Source: Nocardioides rotundus (GTDB lineage Bacteria > Actinomycetota > Actinomycetes > Propionibacteriales > Nocardioidaceae). From it: 64,000 nucleotides of DNA. Made by a program: the position numbers and the translations under genes. The notes below the pieces were generated by a model. It worked only from the letters and a program-made list of their open reading frames with translations. It ran no database searches and had not been told where the DNA came from. Positions within the stretch are counted from its first letter, which is position 1, and the number at the start of each line of letters is the position of its first letter. The stretch lies in NCBI RefSeq assembly GCF_019931675.1, contig NZ_CP082922.1:3673001-3737000 (forward strand), written 5' to 3'. Shown here piece by piece: positions 41,689-50,562 of the stretch.

Positions 41689-42603
41689 GTGCCCCTGACC
41701 GACCACATGCCCGACCTCGCGACGCTGGAGGTGCTCGAGGCGATCAGCGCCCGCGGTAGCATCGGGGCGGCGGCGGCCGACGTCGGGATCTCCCAGCAGG
41801 CGGTCTCCCAGCGGATCCAGGCCGCCGAGCGATTGGTCGGCGTCCCGCTCGTGGTCCGCGGCCGTACCGGCTCGCGGCTGACCCGGGAGGGCGAGCTGGT
41901 GCTCGAGTGGTCCCAGCCGGTGCTCGACGGCGCGCGCCGGCTGCGCAGCAGTCTGGCCACCCTCGCCGACACCGGGGCCGGGCCCCTGCGGGTCGCGGCC
42001 AGCCAGACCATCTCGGAGTATCTGCTGCCCGGCTGGCTGCATCGGTACGGCGAGCTCGGCGGCGACCCGGTCGCCCTGAGCTCGGGCAACAGCGAGCAGG
42101 TGCTGGAACGGCTCGCGGACGGCCGAGCCGACCTGGGGCTGGTGGAGACCCCCGAGCTGCCCTCTCGGGTCAACCGGTCCACCGTCGGGACGGACCGGCT
42201 CGTGGTGGTCGTCGGGAGCAGCCACCCCTGGGCCGACCGCAGCGACCCGGTGACCGCCGCCGACCTGGCGGCCACCCCGCTGCTCCTGCGCGAGAGCGGC
42301 TCGGGGACCCTGGAGACCCTGACCACGGCGCTGGCCGCCGCCGGGCTGCACCCGGCCGACCCGGCGGCCGAGCTCGCGACGAACAGCGCCATCCGGGCCG
42401 CCGTACGCACCGGCCTGGCCCCCTCGGTGCTCAGCGAGCTCGCCGTCGCCGACGACCTGGCCACCGGGGCGCTGCTGCGGGTGCCCACCTCGGGGCTGCG
42501 GCTCGGCCGCCCGCTCACCGCCCTCTGGCGCGGACGGCTCCGCGGGTCGGCGCGGCGACTGCTCGACGTCGCGTCGTCCGGCCGGCGTCACCCGGAGGGG
42601 TGA
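41689..42603 (+). CDS. LysR-family transcriptional regulator
   Basis: A 304-aa regulator with a GTG start. The N-terminal winged helix-turn-helix covers about 10-70 (LATLEVLEAISARGSIGAAA, GISQQAVSQRIQAAERLVG). The substrate-binding domain follows (LRVAASQTISEYLLPGWLHR, ADLGLVETPELPSR). It is divergent from the TDT transporter and should act through the dyad at 41657-41677. The inducer is unknown; it may be the transported anion. Confidence 0.92.
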   Translation: MPLTDHMPDLATLEVLEAISARGSIGAAAADVGISQQAVSQRIQAAERLVGVPLVVRGRTGSRLTREGELVLEWSQPVLDGARRLRSSLATLADTGAGPLRVAASQTISEYLLPGWLHRYGELGGDPVALSSGNSEQVLERLADGRADLGLVETPELPSRVNRSTVGTDRLVVVVGSSHPWADRSDPVTAADLAATPLLLRESGSGTLETLTTALAAAGLHPADPAAELATNSAIRAAVRTGLAPSVLSELAVADDLATGALLRVPTSGLRLGRPLTALWRGRLRGSARRLLDVASSGRRHPEG

Positions 42604-42689
42604 AGCGACACACGGGGGCTCAAACGACGCCAAATATCGGGATGTGACCCAGTTAGCATCGTCGTACCCCCCGACTGCTAGGAGCAGTG

Positions 42690-43961
42690 ATGAACAGCGA
42701 TTTCATGAACGGTATCGATTGGTCATCGATCCTGGAGAAGGCGGCGTACGCCATCATCGTCCTTCTCATCACCTGGATCCTTGCCAAGGTGGTGAAGTGG
42801 CTCTTCACCAAGCTGACCGGGCGCATCTCCGCCCTCCGCCACGCCGGATCCAACGGCGAGACCCTGGGCGAGTCCCTGGGCACCATGGCCTCGTTGGTGG
42901 TCTGGCTGCTGGGCCTGATCGCCATCCTCCAGGTCTTCGGGCTGAGCCAGGTGCTCACGCCGATCCAGACGATGCTGAACAAGCTGCTGGAGTTCCTCCC
43001 GAACATCATCGGCGCCGCCGTCGTCTTCTTCGTCGGCTTCCTGCTCGCCAAGATCGTGCGCGAGCTGCTCCAGCGCGTGCTCGAGACGCTGCCGTTGGAG
43101 CGGTGGTTCCGCTCCGCCGGCGCCCGCGCCTCGCGTGAGACCGGTACGGCGACCGCCGCCTCCGCCGCCTCCGGCTCGAGCGAGACCACCTCGACCGAGA
43201 GCCGCGCCGAGGGCTCGACCCTCACCACGACCGTCGCGACCACGGTGGCGACCGTCGCCTACGCGCTGATCCTGATCGTGGTGGCGATCGCCTCCCTGCA
43301 GATCCTCGGCATCGAGGCGATCTCGCGGCCGGCCGAGCAGATGCTCACCGCGATCTTCGACGCGATCCCGAACATCATCGCGGCCGGCCTGCTGCTGGCG
43401 CTGGGCGTGCTCATCGCCAACTTCGTCGGCGACATCCTCACCACCCTGCTCGACGGGCTCGGCCTGGACCGGGCGCTCAACCAGGTGGACGCCCTGCCGG
43501 AGGGCCGCAGCGCCTCGCCGATCATCGCCAAGGTCGCGCAGATCGGCATCGTGCTGTTCTTCGCGGTGATGGCGGCGCAGCTGCTCGGCTTCCCGCAGAT
43601 CACCCGGTTCCTCTCCGAGGTGCTGGCCCTGGGCGGCAAGGTGATCTTCGGTGCGGCGATCATCGCGGTCGGCTTCTTCGTGGCCAACCTGCTGGCCCGG
43701 ATGATGGGCGACTCCGGCACCGGCGCGACGGTGGTCAAGTACGCCACCCTGGTGCTGTTCGTCGCGATGGGCCTGTCCTACATGGGCATCGCCGACTCGA
43801 TCATCGAGCTGGCCTTCGGCGCCCTGGTCGTCGGCGGTGCCGCGGCCGCGGCCCTGGCCTTCGGCCTCGGTGGCCGCGACGCCGCCGCGCGCCAGCTGGA
43901 GTCGCTGTCACGTCGCCGCGGCTCCTCCGGCGACGGGCAGACGAGCCGGCCCTCGGTCTGA
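42690..43961 (+). CDS. CmpX-like mechanosensitive-channel-related membrane protein
   Basis: A 423-aa protein. ATG 42690 has AGGAG six bases upstream; a GTG just before it is less likely. It contains several amphipathic TM_helix repeats with the pattern (F/L)LPN-I-I-x-A-x3-(F/L)-x-(V/I)G-x3-A. Examples are FLPNIIGAAVVFFVGFLLAK and IPNIIAAGLLLALGVLIANF. A Ser/Thr-rich linker (about 145-172) separates the halves. This resembles CmpX/MscS-related proteins thought to respond to membrane tension. The canonical MscS beta domain is not seen, so channel function is not certain. Confidence 0.82.
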   Translation: MNSDFMNGIDWSSILEKAAYAIIVLLITWILAKVVKWLFTKLTGRISALRHAGSNGETLGESLGTMASLVVWLLGLIAILQVFGLSQVLTPIQTMLNKLLEFLPNIIGAAVVFFVGFLLAKIVRELLQRVLETLPLERWFRSAGARASRETGTATAASAASGSSETTSTESRAEGSTLTTTVATTVATVAYALILIVVAIASLQILGIEAISRPAEQMLTAIFDAIPNIIAAGLLLALGVLIANFVGDILTTLLDGLGLDRALNQVDALPEGRSASPIIAKVAQIGIVLFFAVMAAQLLGFPQITRFLSEVLALGGKVIFGAAIIAVGFFVANLLARMMGDSGTGATVVKYATLVLFVAMGLSYMGIADSIIELAFGALVVGGAAAAALAFGLGGRDAAARQLESLSRRRGSSGDGQTSRPSV

Positions 43962-43982
43962 GCCCGAGCACCCTCACATCGA

Positions 43983-44015
43983 CTCTCCCGTCCCCGGGTA
44001 CCGGGGGCGGGAGAG
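43983..44015 (+). terminator. GC-rich terminator hairpin
   Basis: CTCTCCCGTCCCCGG and CCGGGGGCGGGAGAG pair over 15 positions with one G-T pair and the loop GTA. It lies 21 bases after the CmpX-like gene's stop and 113 bases before the HPt gene. There is no T-tract, as is common in high-GC actinobacteria. Confidence 0.75.
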
Positions 44016-44127
44016 CTCATGTTCGGGCCGCGGCGCCGGCGGGCCGCGGCACCGGCTGACAACGAACCGGCCCTTCGCTGCGTCTACTGTGAGTGGGGTA
44101 TGTCCTCCCTCTCCCAAGGAGCCTGGT

Positions 44128-44484
44128 GTGACGACTGACGGTGACGGCCTCGATCGCGGACGCCTCGACGAGCTCAAGTCCCTCGACGCCTCCGGCGCCA
44201 TGCTGCGGAACGTGATCGCGACCTTCGATGCCACGACCGGCCAGCTGCTCGGCGACCTGGAGTCCCAGCTCGACAGCGGACAGGACGACCCGGCGCGCGA
44301 GACCGCCCACACGCTGGCCGGACGGGCCCTGATGATCGGCGCCACGGCGGCCGGCGAGTCCGCGCGGTCGCTGGAGCACTGCCTGGTCGCCGGAGACCCT
44401 GCGGGGGCGCGCACCCGGTGGCCCGACGTCCAGCAGGCATTCGCCCGGGCCCGGGAGTCCCTGGCGGCCTACGTCGCCGACTGA
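44128..44484 (+). CDS. HPt phosphotransfer protein
   Basis: A 118-aa protein with GTG 44128 and AAGGAG seven bases upstream. It is an all-helical HPt domain, with the phospho-accepting His61 in [19 protein letters not shown], where the HxLxGxxxxxGA frame is conserved. It would pass phosphate between a hybrid kinase and a response regulator. The hybrid kinase gene is convergent and overlaps its end by 16 bases, a strong hint that the two are partners. No downstream output regulator is encoded nearby. Confidence 0.85.
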   Translation: MTTDGDGLDRGRLDELKSLDASGAMLRNVIATFDATTGQLLGDLESQLDSGQDDPARETAHTLAGRALMIGATAAGESARSLEHCLVAGDPAGARTRWPDVQQAFARARESLAAYVAD

Positions 44485-46559
44485 CCCTCGACCCGCGCCA
44501 GCCAACGATCGAGCGCCGCCCTGAGCTGTTCGGGAGCCACCGGCTTGCTGACGAAGTCGTCCATGCCCGCATCCGCGCAGCGCAGCCGGTCCTCCTCCAA
44601 GATGCTGGCCGACACCGCGATGATCGGCACGTGGCGCAGACCCTCCTCGCGGGTCCGCCACTCCCGCGCGGCATCGAAGCCGTTCGTGCCGGGCATGTGA
44701 CAGTCCATCAGTACGGCGTCCCAGCGCTCGCCGTACAACCCGAGCGCGGCCTCGGCGGAGCCGACCGGCACCGCCTCGTGACCGAAGCTCTCGACCATGC
44801 CCGCGGAGACCATCTGGCTGATCACGTCGTCGTCGACGACGAGGACCCGGGCGGGCACCCGGGGGCTCTCGTGTGCCTCCTGCGGCGTCGGCTCGCGGGT
44901 CGTCGGCTCCTCGAGCCGATCCATCGGGATGACCACCCGGAACCGGCTGCCCGCCCCGGGGCTGCTGATCACCTCCAGCTGCCCGCCCATCAGCCGGACC
45001 AGCTGGTGGCTGATGAACAGTCCCAGTCCGGAGCCGCCGTACCGCCGCGTCGTGGAGGAGTCCGCCTGCACGAAGGGGTCGAAGATCCGGGTCATCTCCT
45101 CCTCGCCGATGCCGATCCCGGTGTCCGCGACCTCGAAGGTCGCCTCGACCCGGCCGTCCGGCAGCGGCTCGGCCGTGGCCGTCAGCGTGATGGTGCCCCT
45201 GGTGGTGAACTTCACCGCATTGCCGGCGAGGTTGACCAGGATCTGCCGCAGCCGCCGCGGGTCCCCGACGAGCGGCATGTGCGCCGACTCCGCCACGCTC
45301 ACCCGGACCGCGAGCCCCTTCTCCCCCGCCGTCGCCTCGACCACGCCGGCGGTCTCGGCGATCAGCTCCGCCGGGACGAGCGGCAGCCGCTCCAGGGTGA
45401 GGCCGCCGACCTCGGCGCGCGAGGAGTCCAAGACGTCGTCGATCAGCGACAGCAGCACGCCGCTGGCCTGGCGCACCCCTTCGGCGTACTGCCGCTGCTG
45501 CGGATCCAAGGGCGTGTCCAGCAACAGCTTGGTCAGCCCGATGACACCGTTCATCGGCGTGCGGATCTCGTGACTCATCGTGGCCAGGAAGGACGCCTTG
45601 GCTCGGCCCGCGACCAGGGCGTCGTCGCGGGCGTGGGCGAGCTCGCGGTTGCTGCGGTCCAGCAGCCGGAGCAGGCGGCTCATGCGGAGATAGGCCAGGA
45701 GCAGCAGGAAGGACATGGCGAGCACCACCGGCCACGGGTCGACGTGCCGCCCGGCCAGTTGCGTGAGGGCGAGCAGGAGCGGTGGGATCACCATCGGCGC
45801 GCCGCTGATCAGCAGGGTGGTCCCGACCGAGGGATGCGAGGGGGTGGGGCGCGGTGTCTGCGGGTCGAACTGGGGCAGGCTGTAGAGCGCCATCGTCGCC
45901 GCCCCGAGCATGAACCCGATGTCCCCGACGATGACCGCGACCGGCCCCATGCCGAAGATCAACACGACCAGGTCGCCGACCAGCCACAGGCTGATCCCCA
46001 CCTCGAACGCGCTGTGCCGCCACCACCGCGGACCGCGCACGAGGAGGGCCCGGAGCGCGAGGGCCAGCACGATCGAGGACGCGATGGGGTACGCGGCGAT
46101 GGCCAGCGGCCGGTAGGCGGTCTGGGTCGCCGTGAAGCTCTGCGCGTGCAGGGTGTAGACGACCAGCACGGAGACGGCGAGCACGGTGAGGGTGTCGAGG
46201 GCCCCTTCCACACGGCCCTCGTGGTGGGTCTCCCGGTCGAGCACCCGCCACATGGCCAACGCCAGGGGCAGGTAGGACAGCAGCCAGAGCACCTCGGCGA
46301 TCCGCACCAGGACGCTCGGGCCCCCGGCCCAGGCGAGCACGCTCAGGATGTCGGCGACCGCGCTGACCGAGAGTCCGACGGCGATCAGGCCGGCGACGAG
46401 CCGGGAGCCACGAGGGCGGAGCATCGTGCCGACGACGGCCAGGAGGGCGGCGCCGACGGTGACGATCAGGTAGGGCACCCAGCCGAAGGTGTCCCCCGCG
46501 AAGAGCCGGGCGACCGATGAGCCGCCGAACGCCAGGCCCAGTCCTGCTGTTGCCCTCAT
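44469..46559 (-). CDS. hybrid sensor histidine kinase with receiver domain
   Basis: A 696-aa kinase. Residues 1-300 form about eight to nine membrane helices (MASE-like, no large outer loop). HisKA carries His330 in [16 protein letters not shown], followed by HATPase ([50 protein letters not shown]). From about 575 a receiver domain has phospho-acceptor Asp in [15 protein letters not shown] and Lys in FVSKPV. Phosphate would flow from His to the receiver Asp and then to the HPt protein encoded tail-to-tail. The signal is unknown. Confidence 0.93.
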   Translation of the reverse strand: MRATAGLGLAFGGSSVARLFAGDTFGWVPYLIVTVGAALLAVVGTMLRPRGSRLVAGLIAVGLSVSAVADILSVLAWAGGPSVLVRIAEVLWLLSYLPLALAMWRVLDRETHHEGRVEGALDTLTVLAVSVLVVYTLHAQSFTATQTAYRPLAIAAYPIASSIVLALALRALLVRGPRWWRHSAFEVGISLWLVGDLVVLIFGMGPVAVIVGDIGFMLGAATMALYSLPQFDPQTPRPTPSHPSVGTTLLISGAPMVIPPLLLALTQLAGRHVDPWPVVLAMSFLLLLAYLRMSRLLRLLDRSNRELAHARDDALVAGRAKASFLATMSHEIRTPMNGVIGLTKLLLDTPLDPQQRQYAEGVRQASGVLLSLIDDVLDSSRAEVGGLTLERLPLVPAELIAETAGVVEATAGEKGLAVRVSVAESAHMPLVGDPRRLRQILVNLAGNAVKFTTRGTITLTATAEPLPDGRVEATFEVADTGIGIGEEEMTRIFDPFVQADSSTTRRYGGSGLGLFISHQLVRLMGGQLEVISSPGAGSRFRVVIPMDRLEEPTTREPTPQEAHESPRVPARVLVVDDDVISQMVSAGMVESFGHEAVPVGSAEAALGLYGERWDAVLMDCHMPGTNGFDAAREWRTREEGLRHVPIIAVSASILEEDRLRCADAGMDDFVSKPVAPEQLRAALDRWLARVEGQSAT

Positions 46560-46614
46560 CAGGCCCTCCTCCCCGCGATAGTAGGGCGCGAGGGACCGCG
46601 GCGTCAGCCCCGGA

Positions 46615-46634
46615 ATAGTTGAATCCTTAACTAT
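46615..46634 (+). promoter_or_regulatory. dyad upstream of the LLM/FMN-reductase operon
   Basis: ATAGTT (46615-46620) and AACTAT (46629-46634) are perfectly inverted around eight bases, in an unusually AT-rich patch 38 bases before the chosen LLM start. The form resembles MarR or HxlR-family operators, but no such regulator is adjacent. Confidence 0.55.
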
Positions 46635-46672
46635 GTTTGGTCGGCATGACTCAGCACGAGAACCTTGGGACC

Positions 46673-47833
46673 ATGAGCGACAACCCGATCCAGCTCGGCA
46701 TCTTCTCCGTCGGCGACGTGACGACCGATCCCACGAACGGACGGACGCCCACCGAGCACGAGCGGATCAAGAACACCGTCGAGATCGCGAAGAAGGCCGA
46801 CGAGATCGGCCTGGACGTCTTCGCCACCGGTGAGCACCACAACCCGCCGTTCGCTGCTCCGGCGAACCCCCCGGTGCTGCTGGCCCACCTGGCGGCACTG
46901 ACCGAGCGGCTGATCCTCACCACCTCCACCACCCTGATCACGACCAACGACCCGGTCCGGATCGCGGAGGACTACGACTACCTCCAGCACCTGGCCGACG
47001 GCCGGATGGACATCATGCTCGGCCGCGGCAACACCGGCCCGGTGTATCCGTGGTTCGGCGAGGACATCCGCCAGGCGATCCCGCTGACGGTGGAGAAGTA
47101 CGCCCTGCTCCGCAAGCTGTGGTCTGAGGACGTCGTGGACTGGGAGGGCGAGTTCCGCAGCCCGCTGCACGGCTTCACCCTCACGCCGCAGCCCCTGGAC
47201 GGTGTACCCCCCTTCGTCTGGCACGGCTCCATCCGCACCCCGGAGATCGCCGAGCTGGCCGCGTTCTACGGCGACGGATTCTTCTCCAACCACATCTTCT
47301 GGCCGGCCTCGCACACCGCGCGGATGGTGCAGCTCTACCGCCGCCGGTTCGCGCACTACGGCCACGGCACCGAGAAGCAGGCGATCGTCGGCCTGGGCGG
47401 CCAGATCTTCATGCGGAAGAACAGCCAGGACGCGGTCAACGAGTTCCGGCCCTACTTCGACAACGCCCCGGTCTATGGCCACGGCCCGTCGCTGGAGGAC
47501 TTCAGCGCGGCCACGCCACTCACCGTGGGCTCGCCGCAGCAGGTGCTGGAGCGGACCCTGTCGTTCCGGGAGTACGTCGGCGACTACCAGCGCCAGCTCT
47601 TCCTGATCGACCACGCCGGCCTGCCGCTGAAGACGGTGCTGGAGCAGCTGGACCTGCTCGGCGAGATCCTTCCCGACCTGCGGGCCGGCTTCGCCGAGGG
47701 CCGCGACCCCGAGGCAGCGGCCGCCCCGACGCACGCGAGCATGGTGGAGGCGGCCCGGAAGAAGGCCGAGGCCGCCGACGAGTCCGAGGTGCTGGCCGGT
47801 GCCGGCTCCTCCGGAGAGGAGAGCAATGACTGA
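46673..47833 (+). CDS. LLM-class flavin-dependent oxidoreductase (CE1758 type)
   Basis: A 386-aa luciferase-like monooxygenase. The family opening [20 protein letters not shown] is followed by [20 protein letters not shown] and [20 protein letters not shown], typical of F420/FMN-binding barrels. Start 46673 was chosen because homologues begin a few residues before LGIF; ATG 46646 is possible. The last eight bases overlap the FMN-reductase gene. Such pairs are common in actinobacteria: the reductase supplies reduced flavin. The substrate is unknown. Confidence 0.88.
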   Translation: MSDNPIQLGIFSVGDVTTDPTNGRTPTEHERIKNTVEIAKKADEIGLDVFATGEHHNPPFAAPANPPVLLAHLAALTERLILTTSTTLITTNDPVRIAEDYDYLQHLADGRMDIMLGRGNTGPVYPWFGEDIRQAIPLTVEKYALLRKLWSEDVVDWEGEFRSPLHGFTLTPQPLDGVPPFVWHGSIRTPEIAELAAFYGDGFFSNHIFWPASHTARMVQLYRRRFAHYGHGTEKQAIVGLGGQIFMRKNSQDAVNEFRPYFDNAPVYGHGPSLEDFSAATPLTVGSPQQVLERTLSFREYVGDYQRQLFLIDHAGLPLKTVLEQLDLLGEILPDLRAGFAEGRDPEAAAAPTHASMVEAARKKAEAADESEVLAGAGSSGEESND

Positions 47834-48443
47834 CCTGGTGATCGTCAGCGGAGGGCTGCGCGAGCCGTCCTCCACCCGGCTGCTGGCCGACCGGCTGGCC
47901 GCCGCCACCACCCGGGCGCTGGCCGAGGAGGGCCGCGATGCCTCCACCACCGTGGTGGAGCTGCGGCCCCTGGCCCGCGACATCGCCGACGCGATGACCG
48001 CCGGCTTCGCGCCGGAGCGGCTGGAGGAGGCCTTCGAGACCGTCGGCTCGGCCGACGGGGTGATCGCGGTGACGCCCGCGTTCAACGCCTCCTTCGGCGG
48101 GCTCTTCAAGAGCTTCTTCGACGTGCTGCCGGAGGAGACCCTGCACGACATGCCGGTGCTGATCGGCGCGACCGGCGGGACCGACCGGCACTCGCTGGTG
48201 CTGGAGCACGCGCTGCGGCCGATGTTCTCCTACCTGCACGCGATCGTCTCGCCGACGGCCGTCTACGCCTCGACCGACGACTTCGGCGGCTCCGGCGACG
48301 GGGAGGCGCTCAACCGGCGGGTCGCCCGGGCGGCGTCCGACTACGCCCGGCTGCTCACCTCGTGCGGGCGCCGTATTCGTCCCGACGCCTTCACCGAGGA
48401 GCTGGACTCGATGACCGCGCTTCTCAACTCCGGGCGCGGCTGA
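47826..48443 (+). CDS. NADPH-dependent FMN reductase (CE1759 family)
   Basis: A 205-aa flavodoxin-like protein: LVIVSGGLREPSSTRLLADR at the FMN-phosphate loop, VIAVTPAFNASFGGLFKSFF in the central FMN-binding strand, and LIGATGGTDRHSLVLEHAL. These match the CE1759 family that accompanies the CE1758 LLM enzyme. It would reduce FMN with NAD(P)H for its upstream partner, to which it is coupled by an eight-base overlap. It ends at the convergent hairpin B. Confidence 0.9.
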   Translation: MTDLVIVSGGLREPSSTRLLADRLAAATTRALAEEGRDASTTVVELRPLARDIADAMTAGFAPERLEEAFETVGSADGVIAVTPAFNASFGGLFKSFFDVLPEETLHDMPVLIGATGGTDRHSLVLEHALRPMFSYLHAIVSPTAVYASTDDFGGSGDGEALNRRVARAASDYARLLTSCGRRIRPDAFTEELDSMTALLNSGRG

Positions 48444-48497
48444 GCCTCCCGCTCGTCCGGGGGGCTCCGGGCGCTGCCCGGGGCCGGGACGCAGCCC

Positions 48498-48544
48498 GAC
48501 CGTGAAGCCGGTGAGTCATCTGATGGCTCACCGGCTTCACGGTC
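48498..48544. terminator. 47-nt hairpin with conserved base and loop (copy B)
   Basis: A perfect 18-bp stem around TCATCTGATGG, between the convergent FMN-reductase and saccharopine-dehydrogenase-like genes (stop at 48552). The stem base GACCGTG/CACGGTC, loop and total length equal those of the hairpin at 21047-21093. The middle eleven pairs (AAGCCGGTGAG here) differ from copy A but remain fully paired. Bidirectional termination is the likely job. Confidence 0.75.
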
Positions 48545-48551
48545 CCCCGGG

Positions 48552-49562
48552 TCAGCGGGTGTGGCGGCGGAACTCCTCGACCGCGGTGACCCAGGCGCCC
48601 GAGCGGGCGTCGAGGTCGGCGATCAGCGGGGTGAGCTCGGCGGAGAAGGACTCGCTCGCCTCGCGCGGGAGCAGCGAGGGCAGGTTGTCGATCGCGATCA
48701 CGTCCAGCGGCGGGTCGTCGGCGACGCGACGGACCGGCTCGTCCCAGGAGGTCACCGCGGAGTTCACCGGGATCAGGTTGAGGTCGGAGGTGACGTCGTT
48801 GGTGACGTCGGAGACCACGCGCAGCCGGCGCTCGGCGGCCAGATCCTGGTCGCGGACGAACGGCTCGGCGGGGACCCGGGTGACCACGCAGTTGACGAGC
48901 ACGTCGTGGGCGAGCAGCGCGTCGTGGTCCAGGTTGCGGGTGTCGTTGACGTCCCACCCGGTCACCTCGGCGCCGGCCACCTCCAGCGCCTCCACCGCGC
49001 CCCGGCCGCTGCGGCCGCGGAAGCCGGTGACCAGGGCCCGGACGGGCGAGGCGTCGGCCGCGAGCACGCCGTCGAGCGTGGGCTTGTCGGTCGGCGTCAC
49101 CGGCGCCTCCAGCGAGCCCCGGGCGGCGAGCACCGCGAGCGCAGCGCCCATGTAGCCGGCCCAGCGGCCGAACGCCACGACCCGGCGGCCCTCGAGGGTG
49201 AGGTACTCCACGTCCAGCAGCTGGCCCCCGCCCCGGGCGAAGCGGTCGAGCAGCTCCTCCGCCCCGTCCTGCCCCTTGAAGGCGTGGGCGAAGTAGATGT
49301 GGACGTGCCGCAGCTCGGCGGGCTCGTCGGGCAGCTCCTTGATCCCGACGACGTAGGCGTCCTCGGGCGCGTCCACCCAGGAGCCGGCGGGAGCGGTGGC
49401 GCACCCGGCGGCGACGTACTCCTCGATCCCGAAGACCCGGTACGGCGACTCCTCGACCGTGACGCTCACCCCGTCGGCCACCAGGCGGGCGGCGTCCGCG
49501 GGGACGATCGGCGTGCGCTGCTCGGTCGGCCGCGCCTCCGCGCGGATCCACAGATGGGTCAT
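48552..49562 (-). CDS. saccharopine dehydrogenase-like protein (LYS1/alanine dehydrogenase fold)
   Basis: A 336-aa protein. The N-terminal domain (HLWIRAEARPTEQRTPIVPA, ADGVSVTVEESPYRVF) is the AlaDH/PNT-N fold found in fungal LYS1, which makes lysine from saccharopine with NAD+. A Rossmann segment follows (ALVTGFRGRSGRGAVEALEV). The Lys and His active-site pair of LYS1 may be represented by GIKELPDE and YFAHAFKGQ. No lysine-degradation neighbours are present, so substrate assignment is tentative. Confidence 0.85.
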   Translation of the reverse strand: MTHLWIRAEARPTEQRTPIVPADAARLVADGVSVTVEESPYRVFGIEEYVAAGCATAPAGSWVDAPEDAYVVGIKELPDEPAELRHVHIYFAHAFKGQDGAEELLDRFARGGGQLLDVEYLTLEGRRVVAFGRWAGYMGAALAVLAARGSLEAPVTPTDKPTLDGVLAADASPVRALVTGFRGRSGRGAVEALEVAGAEVTGWDVNDTRNLDHDALLAHDVLVNCVVTRVPAEPFVRDQDLAAERRLRVVSDVTNDVTSDLNLIPVNSAVTSWDEPVRRVADDPPLDVIAIDNLPSLLPREASESFSAELTPLIADLDARSGAWVTAVEEFRRHTR

Positions 49563-49593
49563 GCCGCGCAGGCTATCGACCGGCAGGCCTCGG

Positions 49594-50490
49594 TCACGAG
49601 TCCAGCGCGGCGCCAGCCTCCGCCAACGCGTCGAGGACCGTCGCCACCGAGAGCCGGGCGGCGCGGTCCGCCCGCGCCAGAGCCACGACCGCCCGGTCGG
49701 CGCGCACCCCCGTCAGCGGCCGCAGCACCAGTCCGCGGCGGGGCCGCGTGGTGAAGCGCGGCAGCAGGGAGAGCCCCTCCCCGGCGACCACCAGCGCCTC
49801 GTTCAGCCGGTTGTCGCGCAGCCGCTGCACCCGCTCGAGCGGCTCCCCGATCAGCTGCTCCACCACCACCAGGATCGAGTCGAACGGGTAGCCCACCGGC
49901 ACGCCCAGCCACCGGGTGCCCACCAGGTCCGCGGGTCGCAGCCGCTCCTTGCGGGCCAGCGGGTGGCGCGCCGGCAACGCGACGTCGATCGGCTCACGCG
50001 CCAGCACCCGCGTGACCAGCCCCTCCGCGCCGACGGGCACGTCGCTGGTGAGGCTGTGCCCGATCACCACGTCCGCGTCCAGCGTGCGAGCGGCGTAGTC
50101 TGCCTCGGCCAGGTCGAAGTCCTCGACCTCGAGCGTGATGCGAGTACGGCGGAGCGCGCGCACCAAGCCCGGCAGCAGCGCCTCCCCCGCACTCGGCAGG
50201 CTGCCGATCCGCACCACCCCGACCGGCTCGCCGCGCAGCTCGTCCAGCCGGGCGCGCACGCCGGCCAGGGTCGCGCCGACCTCGTCGGCCGCGCCCGCGA
50301 GCAGCTCGCCCTCCGGCGTGAGCCGCAGCCCGCGCCCGTCCCGGACGACGAGCGGGACGCCCAGCTCCCGCTCGGCGGTGCGCAGCTGCTGGGAGAGGGC
50401 GGACGGGGTGCGGTGGGTCGCCTCCGCGACGGCGGCCAGGGTGCGCCGTACCGACAGCTCGCGCAGCAGCTCCAGATGGCGCACGTCCAT
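49594..50490 (-). CDS. LysR-family transcriptional regulator
   Basis: A 298-aa regulator with helix-turn-helix at about 3-60 (HLELLRELSVRRTLAAVAEA, RTPSALSQQLRTAERELG) and a two-lobe effector domain (VVRIGSLPSAGEALLPGLVR). It is divergent from the EamA transporter with 72 bp between, which carries AT-rich half-sites around TTGACTGCAGAACATT. It probably controls the transporter and itself. The effector is unknown. Confidence 0.92.
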   Translation of the reverse strand: MDVRHLELLRELSVRRTLAAVAEATHRTPSALSQQLRTAERELGVPLVVRDGRGLRLTPEGELLAGAADEVGATLAGVRARLDELRGEPVGVVRIGSLPSAGEALLPGLVRALRRTRITLEVEDFDLAEADYAARTLDADVVIGHSLTSDVPVGAEGLVTRVLAREPIDVALPARHPLARKERLRPADLVGTRWLGVPVGYPFDSILVVVEQLIGEPLERVQRLRDNRLNEALVVAGEGLSLLPRFTTRPRRGLVLRPLTGVRADRAVVALARADRAARLSVATVLDALAEAGAALDS

Positions 50491-50562
50491 GTAGGCAGCC
50501 TAAAGGTTGACTGCAGAACATTTCGCTGGTGCTTCACCTCTGATGCGCTCAGGCTGGAGGGC

